Part shown: positions 1-6,706 of the stretch, piece by piece
How the letters are laid out: each line of letters opens with the position of its first letter
Numbering within the stretch: the first letter of the stretch is position 1
The notes under the pieces: generated by a model
What the model was told of the DNA's origin: nothing
Databases searched by the model: none
The model's input: only the letters and a program-made list of their open reading frames with translations
Made by a program: the position numbers and the translations under genes
DNA from: a virus
Strand: one strand, 5' to 3'
DNA: 24,711 nt
IMG/VR virus record: IMGVR_UViG_3300032820_000113
Location: 1 to 24,711 of that record

Positions 1-239
1 TACGTTCAATCAAATATAAGCAATTTTTAGAACATTATCAACGACAATTAACTTCTCGTGATGTCCAACAATATATTGATGGTGAGCAAGATGTTGTAGA
101 TCTACAGCATTTAGTCAATGAATTTGCACTGGTTAGAAACAAGTATATTGGCTTTACTAAAGCAATAGATGCCAAGCAATTCCAGATTAATAACATAATT
201 AAACTACGATCTGCAGGGTTAGAAGACTTAGGTCTTTGA
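1..239 (+). CDS. uvsY: UvsY-like recombination mediator, C-terminal part (5' end outside window)
   Basis: The reading frame is open from the window edge (first whole codon at 3) to a TGA at 237-239, giving about 78 residues. Family knowledge: T4 UvsY loads the UvsX recombinase onto gp32-coated single-stranded DNA. What I see is a short, helical, charged sequence with a YIDGEQDVVDL segment followed by a long helix and an ending with FQINNIIKLRSAG. This resembles the UvsY C-terminus, where an acidic segment precedes a helix and a final (Q/A)IK(N/H)I stretch. The UvsW gene lies 4 kb downstream; in T4 uvsY and uvsW are close neighbours. The call rests on remembered family pattern and a partial protein. 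A small hairpin (TCTTTG, AAAA loop, CAAAGA, 233-248) overlaps the stop, but no T-run follows, so I do not call a terminator. Confidence 0.55.
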   Translation, partial: RSIKYKQFLEHYQRQLTSRDVQQYIDGEQDVVDLQHLVNEFALVRNKYIGFTKAIDAKQFQINNIIKLRSAGLEDLGL

Positions 240-271
240 AAACAAAGAGAAATAAAAGCAAGAATTCATGG

Positions 272-300
272 TTGACAGATAGATAGTCTGACCTTATAAT
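272..300 (+). promoter_or_regulatory. Consensus sigma70-type promoter
   Basis: TTGACA at 272-277 and TATAAT at 295-300 are separated by exactly 17 bases, a perfect match to the bacterial housekeeping consensus. It drives the gene starting at 334. Transcription would begin near 307, leaving a leader of about 27 bases that contains AAGG. The block GGTTGACAGAT recurs at the promoter of the AAA+ gene (3059-3069). Confidence 0.85.
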
Positions 301-333
301 AGTAGTATAGAGTAAGGTTAAAGGTACTTGGAT

Positions 334-1065
334 ATGAGACGCACATCTAGACTGGTTTACAAAACCAACCCTGAATTTCCCACCCTTGACGTTATTGCCA
401 CTGCTATAGCAGTTGACAATATACAAGGATTTGTTCGTAGTGGCCAGGGTTACACCAAAGTAAATGACGACGGTTCAGAAGAAGTAATAAAGGATAATAA
501 AACCATTGTCCTTCATTCTTTGCTTAATAAAGAAGGAGAAGGAATAAAACCTACTACTTCTGATCGAGAAGCGGCAGTACATTTAATTGATGATGTAACA
601 GGCCGACTTACTATGAAGAAGTTAGGTGGCAATCTAAACGAATTTGAAGATGCATTGATGAAAAATATCTCTGCCGAAAAGGTAGGCGTATATGGTGTTG
701 CATTAATTGCTAGTATTCCAAACACACAGAAGCATCAGACAAAGAGAGACACTGTTAAGGATAGACTCGACAACTTAATAAGTTCTAGTGAAATTATTGG
801 TAAAATAGGTACCCGTTGTATGTTTACTTTAGACATAATTGATATTACGTTTGTTAAGAAAATGAGTATCTTTATGGTAACTGGGTTAGAAAATAATAAG
901 AATGTTGTTAAATTTTGGTTCTCGAAGGACCCAGATATATCCGGAATACTAGAAGGTAAGACTATTACCCTTGCTGGTTTTGTAAAAAGTCAGGGCAAAA
1001 GTAGATATAGTAATTGTCAAGAAACAATTATAAATCGCGTTAAAGTCTCAGACGTTTCATCATAA
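334..1065 (+). CDS. Conserved phage protein of unknown function, possible OB-fold at C-terminus
   Basis: This gene encodes 243 residues. I place the start at ATG 334, because AAGG at 321-324 is well spaced for it; the in-frame TTG at 328 sits too close. I see no catalytic motif, signal peptide or membrane segment. The middle holds a mixed alpha/beta region (about residues 60-140). The last 70 residues, with FWFSKDPDISGILEGKTI then a G-V-K turn and a conserved-looking N-C-x-E-T, read like a small beta-barrel. Similar sequences close OB-fold nucleic-acid-binding domains in other phage proteins; that is inference from pattern. It stands alone behind a consensus promoter, beside recombination genes, which fits an early or middle DNA-metabolism role. 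The function is otherwise unknown. Confidence 0.7.
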   Translation: MRRTSRLVYKTNPEFPTLDVIATAIAVDNIQGFVRSGQGYTKVNDDGSEEVIKDNKTIVLHSLLNKEGEGIKPTTSDREAAVHLIDDVTGRLTMKKLGGNLNEFEDALMKNISAEKVGVYGVALIASIPNTQKHQTKRDTVKDRLDNLISSSEIIGKIGTRCMFTLDIIDITFVKKMSIFMVTGLENNKNVVKFWFSKDPDISGILEGKTITLAGFVKSQGKSRYSNCQETIINRVKVSDVSS

Positions 1066-1076
1066 ATAGTTATAAT
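1061..1076 (+). promoter_or_regulatory. Candidate T4-type late promoter, overlapped by a TATAAT
   Basis: CATAAATA at 1061-1068 differs at one base from the T4 late box TATAAATA and overlaps the stop codon of the upstream gene. TATAAT follows at 1071-1076, but I see no good -35 box 17 bases before it. A late start here would give a leader of about 40 bases carrying GAGG at 1102-1105, correctly placed for the channel gene at 1113. Confidence 0.5.
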
Positions 1077-1112
1077 AGTTTGATACTATGATGAGACCAC
1101 TGAGGACAATAT

Positions 1113-1598
1113 ATGGTTTTTTGGAGATGGTGGATTTTTACAGGTTTACTCGCGTTTAGTGGTGGATACTGTCTATACGAAAATCTACACCAATGGTTAT
1201 GGAATAATGATGTTACAAAACTCAGTTTTGTTATATTAATTAGTTTCATATTCATATCTCTTTATTGTGGTCAACTTTCTTATATAAAGTATAAAAAACC
1301 CAATAAAAAATTAAATCTTGAACCGGCATGGTTCGCAAGTGAAGCCTGTATTACCGTTGGTATGATAGGAACGGTGGCAGGTTTTCTATTAATGTTAGGT
1401 ACAGCATTTCTAAATATTAATGTAGAAGAAACAGAAACATTACAACGGGCCATTGGTCAATTGGCTGTAGGAATGAGTACAGCACTAACAACTACATTGT
1501 TAGGTCTTATTTGTAGTTTATTAATCAAATTTCAATTAATCAATATCGAAAATTCCGGGCCAGCGAAAAAGACCTCTGGCGCCTATTCGAAGAAATGA
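1113..1598 (+). CDS. ExbB/TolQ/MotA-type proton channel family protein
   Basis: This encodes 161 residues; ATG 1113 has GAGG seven bases upstream. Hydrophobic segments lie at about 7-22, 37-56, 79-100 and 113-139. The last two carry the family hallmarks: GMIGTVAGF at 83-91 (compare GLLGTVxG) and AVGMSTALTTTLLGL at 118-132 (compare GIxEALxTTxxGL). In ExbB, TolQ, MotA and ZorA, subunits form a pentamer around a dimer of ExbD-type proteins and couple proton flow to mechanical work in the envelope. The protein is shorter than cellular ExbB or TolQ (about 230-240 residues) and lacks most of the cytoplasmic loop. The stop is one base before the ExbD-like gene, so the two are surely co-translated. 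Membership of the superfamily is strongly supported; the biological role in the phage is unknown. Confidence 0.8.
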   Translation: MVFWRWWIFTGLLAFSGGYCLYENLHQWLWNNDVTKLSFVILISFIFISLYCGQLSYIKYKKPNKKLNLEPAWFASEACITVGMIGTVAGFLLMLGTAFLNINVEETETLQRAIGQLAVGMSTALTTTLLGLICSLLIKFQLINIENSGPAKKTSGAYSKK

Positions 1599-1599
1599 A

Positions 1600-2316
1600 A
1601 TGGATAGGCGGAAACACAGAAGCACATTTGCATTCGTAGATTTACTTTTCAATTTAACAGTAGGATTTGTTATGCTATTCATTATAGCATTTATTCTTAT
1701 ATCACCTCCTACCACAGAAAAAAAGATGGACCCCGATGTACAGTTTGTTATTAAAATGACATGGCCAGATCAAGATAAAAATGATGTAGATTTATGGGTT
1801 CGTGATCCTTTAGGACAAAAAATAGGATATAGAAGTAGAGAAGCAGGGTTTACTAATTTAGAAAAAGATGATTTAGGTCAATCAAACGATTATGCAATAA
1901 TAAACGGTGAAAGAAAAATAGTATTCCAAAATCAAGAATTTACTTTCATTCGTGGTTTTATTCCCGGACAATGGAGAGTTAATATCCATTGGTATAATAG
2001 AAAGGATCAAGAAACTGCCGAAATTCCAGTGCTAATTGAATTATATGATAACAAGCCTAATTTTAAATTATTGGCCAGTCAAGAAGTATTGTTAACAAAA
2101 CGAGGTCAACAAGCAACTGCATTTAATTTTACAATGGACGAAGAAGGAAAGATTTTTGATGTAAATTATGAAAAGACAAATTGGATTTTAAGTAGTGCTG
2201 TTACATTTGATCATGAGAGAGGACTAAATCAGATTGAAAATAGCACTCAATATGAACAATTGCCTCCGGCAAGTGCTACCGTTGAAGAAACAAATATAAC
2301 AGAGGCTCCTCCATGA
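1600..2316 (+). CDS. ExbD/TolR-like membrane protein with large outer domain
   Basis: This encodes 238 residues. A short basic N-terminus (MDRRKHRS) is followed by one membrane helix at about 12-34 reading FAFVDLLFNLTVGFVMLF. The Asp at position 14 matches the essential proton-carrying Asp of ExbD, TolR and MotB, and the helix pattern (x-x-x-D-x-L-x-x-L) is that of the family. The outer part (about 45-205) is not the usual small TolR/ExbD domain and I see no OmpA peptidoglycan motif. Instead it contains DVDLWVRDPLGQKIGY and later GQWRVNIHWY, resembling the beta-sandwich DUF2135/YfaP-like domain, which has acidic residues suited to metal binding. The tail is rich in Pro, Ala and Glu. Its placement directly after the channel gene supports a two-component stator. 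The outer-domain assignment is less sure. Confidence 0.75.
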   Translation: MDRRKHRSTFAFVDLLFNLTVGFVMLFIIAFILISPPTTEKKMDPDVQFVIKMTWPDQDKNDVDLWVRDPLGQKIGYRSREAGFTNLEKDDLGQSNDYAIINGERKIVFQNQEFTFIRGFIPGQWRVNIHWYNRKDQETAEIPVLIELYDNKPNFKLLASQEVLLTKRGQQATAFNFTMDEEGKIFDVNYEKTNWILSSAVTFDHERGLNQIENSTQYEQLPPASATVEETNITEAPP

Positions 2317-2924
2317 TTGAACACATATTAAAAACATTATTAGTATCGGCGCCGACCCTTGTTGCTATGGCAGTTATTATTTCTACAATGTGTGTTTATA
2401 CATTGTGTCAGAGTAAAAACGTTAATGTTATAGTTAAATGGATTTCACCGCCTATAGTTTTTACTCTTATTTTTGCTTCATTGGTATGGATTTATTCCAT
2501 ATATGGATTGCCTAGATATGAACAACCAGTAGGAAAATGGACATACGTATGGCATGAAGAACGATTTGTGGATAAAACATCTCATGCGTTATTAGTAGCA
2601 TACACCGTAAAAGATAAAACTGAACGTTTATATCTTTTTGCAGTAAACGACGAAGAAAAGAAGAAGTTACGAGAAATGAAAGAAGGCAAGTTGGAAGGTA
2701 GGCAGGCTATAGCAGAATTCGAAGAGAAAGACGGGCACAACCAATATCGAGAAAACAATGAAGATATGTTACGTTATAAATTTGCAGACGAATTCCCGGT
2801 TGAATCAAAAGCAGGAGAAGACACTGCTTCTCGCGAGTCTGTCACAAATCTAACAACTAACCTACAACCAGAAGAAAATACCATAGAAAAAGAACGGCAT
2901 CGTCTATTTACACTAGGACATTAA
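2313..2924 (+). CDS. Two-helix membrane protein, third gene of ExbB/ExbD-like operon
   Basis: This encodes 203 residues and starts within an ATGA overlap with the ExbD-like gene, so it is translationally coupled. Two membrane helices are visible at about 8-32 and 40-64. They are followed by a soluble segment with aromatic, beta-rich sequence (about 65-115), then a long, charged, probably disordered tail rich in Glu and Lys. I do not recognise the family. Its position suggests a partner of the proton channel, such as an accessory subunit or an effector moved by it. No catalytic motif is visible. After the stop there is a weak imperfect hairpin (AACCCTT and AAGGTT) followed by a T-rich run at 2951-2956, which might end the operon's transcription. 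Confidence 0.65.
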   Translation: MIEHILKTLLVSAPTLVAMAVIISTMCVYTLCQSKNVNVIVKWISPPIVFTLIFASLVWIYSIYGLPRYEQPVGKWTYVWHEERFVDKTSHALLVAYTVKDKTERLYLFAVNDEEKKKLREMKEGKLEGRQAIAEFEEKDGHNQYRENNEDMLRYKFADEFPVESKAGEDTASRESVTNLTTNLQPEENTIEKERHRLFTLGH

Positions 2925-2953
2925 CCCTTTAATCAGTAAGGTTTCTAATATTT

Positions 2954-3031
2954 TTTATAAGTCATTGATTTTATTAGGTTTATAAGTCATTGATTTTAGG
3001 ACATTTCCAAAAATTTCTGTAAGTCATTGAT
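2954..3031 (+). repeat. Three direct repeats of TAAGTCATTGAT
   Basis: TAAGTCATTGAT occurs at 2958-2969, 2983-2994 and 3020-3031. The first two copies extend to the 20-base unit at 2954-2973 and 2979-2998 and are exactly 25 bases apart; the third lies 37 bases further on. The array sits just upstream of the promoter of the AAA+ gene and could be a protein-binding site, a recombination remnant or the edge of an inserted cassette. Confidence 0.8.
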
Positions 3032-3060
3032 ATCATTAATAAAACACCAAGAAATACCGG

Positions 3061-3089
3061 TTGACAGATCTACCATATGAGAGTATCAT
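3061..3089 (+). promoter_or_regulatory. Sigma70-type promoter of the AAA+ ATPase gene
   Basis: TTGACA at 3061-3066 and TATCAT at 3084-3089 are separated by 17 bases. The sequence GGTTGACAGAT matches the promoter at 272. The leader of about 35 bases carries GAGGG at 3119-3123, eight bases before ATG 3132. Confidence 0.8.
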
Positions 3090-3131
3090 ATATATAGTGG
3101 TAGTGTGAATCATTAAACGAGGGTTATTATT

Positions 3132-4154
3132 ATGCGAAAAGTCCGTGTTCTTAACGGCGAGTATGGTGGCAAGGCGGTCACCAATACTGTGTTTCCCTTA
3201 TGTAAAGGATGGAAATTAGGGAAACGCGGTGGGTTTATCACAGTTGATGGATCCAGAGTTGCTGGATACCCTGATAGAAAAATTCGGATCAAACTTGATC
3301 GGAAAGGGTATGAACCTCTCATTCCAAAAGAAGTAAAAGAAAAACTTGAACAAACCGACGACGAGCGGATGAAGGAAATTCGTGAGCGGTTTGAAATCCT
3401 GGACGAAATGACTGAGGCCACAATGGAAGGCACAGTCCGCGGTATGATTGTATCGGGTCCTCCAGGAGTAGGTAAGTCATTTGGTGTTGAAGCAGTACTT
3501 GAACGGGCCAACATCTTTAACAAGATAGGTAGTCAGCCAGTTAAGTATGATATTATAAAGGGTGCAATGACACCCATTGGTCTTTATACTTTGTTATTTA
3601 ATTGGTCTGACAAAGGTAAAGTATTAGTACTTGATGACTGTGATTCAATTTTATTCGATGAACTGGCACTGAACCTTTTAAAGGGTGCATTGGACAGTGG
3701 TAAGAAACGTCGACTGTTTTGGAATGCAGATTCGTCGATGTTACGGCGCACCGGAGTTCCTGATTACTACGAGTTCAACGGATCAATAATTTTCATATCC
3801 AACCTTAAATTTGACAATATGGTTAGTGGTGGACGGTTGGGTAAGGTCAGGGATCACTTAGAAGCAATTTTGTCTCGTTGTCATTATTTGGATTTGACAC
3901 TTGATTCAATGCGCGATAGAATGCTCCGTATCAGACAGATTGTTGGAGACGGTATGTTAAATGATCATAAACTTGCTGACGGCGAGAAAGAAATGATCGT
4001 TGCGTATATTGACGAGCACAAATACAAACTACGCGAAGTATCACTAAGAATGGTACTCAAAATTGCAGACTTGTTCAAAATGGCTCCTAGAAACGAGAAG
4101 TGGAAGCGACTGGCTGAAATGACTTGTATGAAAAGAGAGATTATTGAAGAATGA
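3132..4154 (+). CDS. AAA+ family ATPase
   Basis: This encodes 340 residues, with GAGGG eight bases before the ATG. It has an N-terminal domain of about 100 residues with no recognised motif. The AAA+ core follows: Walker A GPPGVGKS at 109-116, Walker B VLVLDDCD at 164-171, a sensor-1-like Asn in FISNL near 224, and Arg residues near 240-249 that could act as the finger. A helical C-terminal lid follows. The exact job (remodeller, loader or DNA-linked ATPase) cannot be told from sequence, and it is not gp44 or gp41. It is transcribed alone, between its own promoter and a strong terminator. Base composition is clearly higher in G+C than its neighbours (30 of 60 in 3361-3420, against 17 of 60 in 6241-6300), suggesting a separate origin or high expression. 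Confidence 0.85.
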   Translation: MRKVRVLNGEYGGKAVTNTVFPLCKGWKLGKRGGFITVDGSRVAGYPDRKIRIKLDRKGYEPLIPKEVKEKLEQTDDERMKEIRERFEILDEMTEATMEGTVRGMIVSGPPGVGKSFGVEAVLERANIFNKIGSQPVKYDIIKGAMTPIGLYTLLFNWSDKGKVLVLDDCDSILFDELALNLLKGALDSGKKRRLFWNADSSMLRRTGVPDYYEFNGSIIFISNLKFDNMVSGGRLGKVRDHLEAILSRCHYLDLTLDSMRDRMLRIRQIVGDGMLNDHKLADGEKEMIVAYIDEHKYKLREVSLRMVLKIADLFKMAPRNEKWKRLAEMTCMKREIIEE

Positions 4155-4201
4155 AAACTAGATAACACACACACCACTAATAATAATAACATATCTAGTT
4201 T
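4155..4201 (+). other. Inverted repeat with A-rich loop after the ATPase stop
   Basis: AAACTAGATA at 4155-4164 is perfectly complementary to TATCTAGTTT at 4192-4201, enclosing a 27-base loop rich in A and C. It lies between the stop codon and the main terminator hairpin, so the mRNA would end in two consecutive stem-loops. It may protect the 3' end or bind a protein. Confidence 0.6.
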
Positions 4202-4204
4202 CAT

Positions 4205-4234
4205 AAAGCGGGGAAGGAAACTTCCCCGCTTTTC
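4205..4234 (+). terminator. Rho-independent terminator with GAAA tetraloop
   Basis: AGCGGGGAAG at 4207-4216 and CTTCCCCGCT at 4221-4230 form a perfect stem closed by a GAAA loop. Flanking AA and TT extend the stem to 12 base pairs, and TTTTC closes it. It ends the single-gene ATPase transcript and insulates it from uvsW. Confidence 0.9.
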
Positions 4235-4263
4235 TTGCGTTATTGACAATTCGAGTATATAAT
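4235..4263 (+). promoter_or_regulatory. Promoter of uvsW, nearly leaderless
   Basis: TATAAT at 4258-4263 has TTGCGT 17 bases upstream (4235-4240). A perfect TTGACA at 4243-4248 also lies here but is only nine bases from TATAAT, so it may be a second -35 with a poor -10 (TAGTTG). Transcription from TATAAT would begin near 4270, three bases before ATG 4273, with no ribosome-binding site. Confidence 0.6.
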
Positions 4264-4272
4264 AATAGTTGT

Positions 4273-5724
4273 ATGAAGCAGTGTAAACTAATCATAAGGG
4301 ACGAAGTTAATATTAAGTTTGACGGATTGGATCCGCCTATTCGTCGTAAGTTAGAAAAAGAGTTAAAGTTCTTCTTACCTTATGCATATCATGTTCCGTC
4401 TTATAAGTTAGGAAGATGGGATGGATGTGTTTCGTTCTTTACTGTAGGAGGTATGACATTTCTTAATTTGCTTGATCGTATATTACCGTTTCTTACAAAT
4501 TATGATATAGAAATAGAAGATAAACGAGAGCAGTTTGACTTTAAATTTGATCCTATTGATAAGGATCATTTTAGTGAGTATACTTGGCCAAAGAAACATA
4601 CTGCCTCAGGTCAGCCTATTGTACTTCGTGATTATCAAGTAGAAGTTATTAATAAGTTTTTAAAGAGCCCACATGCACTTCAAGAGATTGCTACAGGGGC
4701 CGGTAAGACGCTCATAACGGCGTCTTTAAGCAATTTAATTGAGCCATGGGGGCGTAGTATAGTCATAGTACCAAACAAGTCACTAGTGAAGCAAACAGAA
4801 GCGGATTACAAGGCATTAGGACTGGATACGGGCGTGTATTTTGGGGATAGAAAAGAGTTTGGGCATACTCATATGATATGTACATGGCAAAGTTTAAACA
4901 TAATGGAAAAGCGTTTCCGTGATGGGTTAAGCGATACTAGTATTATAGAATTTGCAGAAGATGTTATATGTGTAATAGTAGATGAAGCACATATGGTTAA
5001 AGCAGATGTTCTTAAAAAGTTATTAACAAGTGTATTTGCTAAAGTACCATTGCGTTGGGGACTTACAGGAACAATACCAAAAGAAGAACACGAACAAGTT
5101 AGTCTTAAAGCAAGTATAGGAGATGTTATACATCAATTGGGCGCGGCAGAATTACAAGACCGGGGAGTTTTAGCCAATTGTGAAGTAAATATTATACAAC
5201 TAGAAGAAACGGCTGTATATAAAAATTATCAAAGTGAACTATCTTATTTGGTCGGAGATAAACAGCGATTGGATTATATGGCAGGCTTGATAGAAAGTAT
5301 TTCAGAATCTGGTAATACTCTTGTATTAATAGATAGAATAAAAACGGGCAAGGGATTAACAGAACGAGTAGATACTGCTGTTTTTATATCGGGCGCAGTA
5401 AAAACAGATGAAAGGAAAGAACATTATGATCAAATTCAAGACAGCGACAATAAGATTATTATTGCTACTTATGGTGTTGCCTCTGTTGGTATTAATATCC
5501 CTAGGATTTTCAATCTTATTCTTGTTGAGCCTGGTAAAAGTTTTGTTAGAGTTATCCAAAGTATCGGACGGGGCATTCGTAAGGCAGAGGACAAGGATTT
5601 TGTACAGATCTGGGATATCACCTCGACGGCCAAATTTTCTAAAAGACATTTAGCAAAAAGAAAAAAGTTTTATAATGAAGCAAAATATCCGTTTAATGTA
5701 AACAAGGTAGATTATAGATGTTAA
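4273..5724 (+). CDS. uvsW: UvsW-like RNA-DNA and DNA helicase
   Basis: This encodes 483 residues. I start at ATG 4273 because the upstream in-frame TTG (4243) is part of the promoter. The N-terminal domain (about 1-80) contains YKLGRWDGCVSFF, matching the RYGNWDG region of the T4 UvsW DNA-binding domain. Superfamily 2 helicase motifs follow: LRDYQ near 118, Walker A ATGAGKT at 140-146, DEAH at 237-240, LTGT at 264-267 and motif VI QSIGRGIRK at 429-437. T4 UvsW unwinds R-loops and branched DNA, shutting off origin-dependent initiation and helping recombination-dependent replication. The protein is about 100 residues shorter than T4 UvsW, mostly at the C-terminus. The stop overlaps the next start by seven bases. 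Confidence 0.9.
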   Translation: MKQCKLIIRDEVNIKFDGLDPPIRRKLEKELKFFLPYAYHVPSYKLGRWDGCVSFFTVGGMTFLNLLDRILPFLTNYDIEIEDKREQFDFKFDPIDKDHFSEYTWPKKHTASGQPIVLRDYQVEVINKFLKSPHALQEIATGAGKTLITASLSNLIEPWGRSIVIVPNKSLVKQTEADYKALGLDTGVYFGDRKEFGHTHMICTWQSLNIMEKRFRDGLSDTSIIEFAEDVICVIVDEAHMVKADVLKKLLTSVFAKVPLRWGLTGTIPKEEHEQVSLKASIGDVIHQLGAAELQDRGVLANCEVNIIQLEETAVYKNYQSELSYLVGDKQRLDYMAGLIESISESGNTLVLIDRIKTGKGLTERVDTAVFISGAVKTDERKEHYDQIQDSDNKIIIATYGVASVGINIPRIFNLILVEPGKSFVRVIQSIGRGIRKAEDKDFVQIWDITSTAKFSKRHLAKRKKFYNEAKYPFNVNKVDYRC

Positions 5725-6218
5725 TTTTAACAGTAGAAAACGAACCATATCAATTAAACAATATACCAGAAGAAGTTGAAGATATTAGATATTGTGTAAT
5801 GGATTACAGTGATCCTACATTTGTAGATTATATATTTGTACCTTTAATATTTTTAGAATCCTTTAATGCTCCAGCGGCAGTATTAAGTATAGCCGGCAGG
5901 CAATTTACAATGCCCATTGATTGGTCTTTAGTAATAGGGGATATAGAAGCTGGAGATCCAGAAGTTATTTCTATATTACATATTAATGATAGAGGATTTA
6001 ATGCGTTCTGTTATAATCCTCTTAGTGATTATCAGATTGCATTTAAACAAGTTGACATAGTGAATATATATAGTGAAGTAAAATGGGTTTTTCCTAAATT
6101 AAAATATGGACATCTTCTTGCTGTTCCTACAGGGCCAAAGAAAAAAGATCCCGTTGTTTATTTTGTAAAGGAAACAAATAAAATACCAGATGTACTTGAT
6201 TTAAGTCAAATTTGGTAA
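5718..6218 (+). CDS. Conserved phage protein of unknown function next to uvsW
   Basis: This encodes 166 residues, and the ATG lies inside the last codons of uvsW, so the two are coupled. The sequence is rich in beta-strand-like alternation, with no membrane helix or signal peptide. A stretch ending GRQFTMPIDWSLVIGD, then FNAFCYNPLSD and LLAVPTGPKK, looks like a compact beta-rich fold; I recall similar sequences in marine T4-like phages but no function. The promoter for the next operon lies within its 3' end (6196-6224). Confidence 0.75.
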   Translation: MLILTVENEPYQLNNIPEEVEDIRYCVMDYSDPTFVDYIFVPLIFLESFNAPAAVLSIAGRQFTMPIDWSLVIGDIEAGDPEVISILHINDRGFNAFCYNPLSDYQIAFKQVDIVNIYSEVKWVFPKLKYGHLLAVPTGPKKKDPVVYFVKETNKIPDVLDLSQIW

Positions 6219-6224
6219 TATAAT
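6196..6224 (+). promoter_or_regulatory. Sigma70-type promoter for the gp62-purE operon, nearly leaderless
   Basis: TTGATT at 6196-6201 and TATAAT at 6219-6224 are separated by 17 bases. The -10 box begins just after the upstream stop. Transcription would begin near 6231, two bases before the GTG start at 6233. There is no ribosome-binding site. Confidence 0.7.
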
Positions 6225-6232
6225 ATACTATA

Positions 6233-6706
6233 GTGAAGAAAGACGATAAAAATATACCGTTAGGTAAAATATTAGAAGCAGTAGATAAACGAAACAAATC
6301 TTTTTGGAATTCATTAACAGATGAACAAAAGGATGCATTTTCTGCTTGGGTATATATGCGATATGTCAGTTGTTGTAGTTCAAAAGAAAAAACAATAAAC
6401 TATCATTACCTAACAGCAGTTAATGAATTTGTTAATGTTAATTTTAATGATATTAGGCATCATGGAGAATTACAATATAAATTAATGGCACTATGTGGTG
6501 TAGGAAAGAAACAATTTCACCCATGGGTTAAACCAGGTAAAGGAATTAAGAAAAATAGACTAACTACTTGGTTAGCAGATGTACATAAACATTTAAAAGA
6601 AGATGAAGTAGAACTTTTGACAGAGTTAAATTCTATTAAAGAATTAAAACAGTATGCAGAAGATCTAGGATTGCAAGATAACGAAATTAAGAAAATATTT
6701 AACTAA
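6233..6706 (+). CDS. 62: gp62-like sliding clamp loader small subunit
   Basis: This encodes 157 residues. The start is GTG 6233; the next in-frame Met is about 40 codons later and would remove conserved sequence. In T4, one gp62 with four gp44 subunits loads the gp45 clamp on DNA. What matches is the early block ILEAVDKRNKSFWNSLTDEQ, the pattern of aromatic and hydrophobic residues in AFSAWVYMRYVS, then YHYLTAVNEFVN and later KKQFHPWVKP, as in gp62 of T4-like marine phages. It is somewhat shorter than T4 gp62 (187 residues). No gp44 or gp45 gene is in the window. It leads an operon of overlapping genes extending to 9610. The call rests on a divergent family, so moderate confidence. Confidence 0.6.
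   Translation: MKKDDKNIPLGKILEAVDKRNKSFWNSLTDEQKDAFSAWVYMRYVSCCSSKEKTINYHYLTAVNEFVNVNFNDIRHHGELQYKLMALCGVGKKQFHPWVKPGKGIKKNRLTTWLADVHKHLKEDEVELLTELNSIKELKQYAEDLGLQDNEIKKIFN

Noticed and set aside
233-248. TCTTTG/CAAAGA hairpin at the uvsY stop as a terminator
   Set aside because: The stem is short and A+T-rich, and no T-run follows on the plus strand.
1113-2924. Calling the membrane operon a Zorya defence system
   Set aside because: The first gene belongs to the same superfamily as ZorA, but the second lacks an OmpA-like peptidoglycan-binding domain as far as I can see, and no ZorC, ZorD or ZorE helicase or nuclease follows. Only the superfamily is supported.
2954-3031. Origin of replication iterons
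   Set aside because: Only three copies with irregular spacing are present and no adjacent initiator gene is recognised; this remains a possibility only.
3894-3922. TTGACA, 17 bases, TAGAAT inside the AAA+ gene
   Set aside because: It fits a promoter by sequence, but it is deep within a coding region with no gene start downstream before the terminator.
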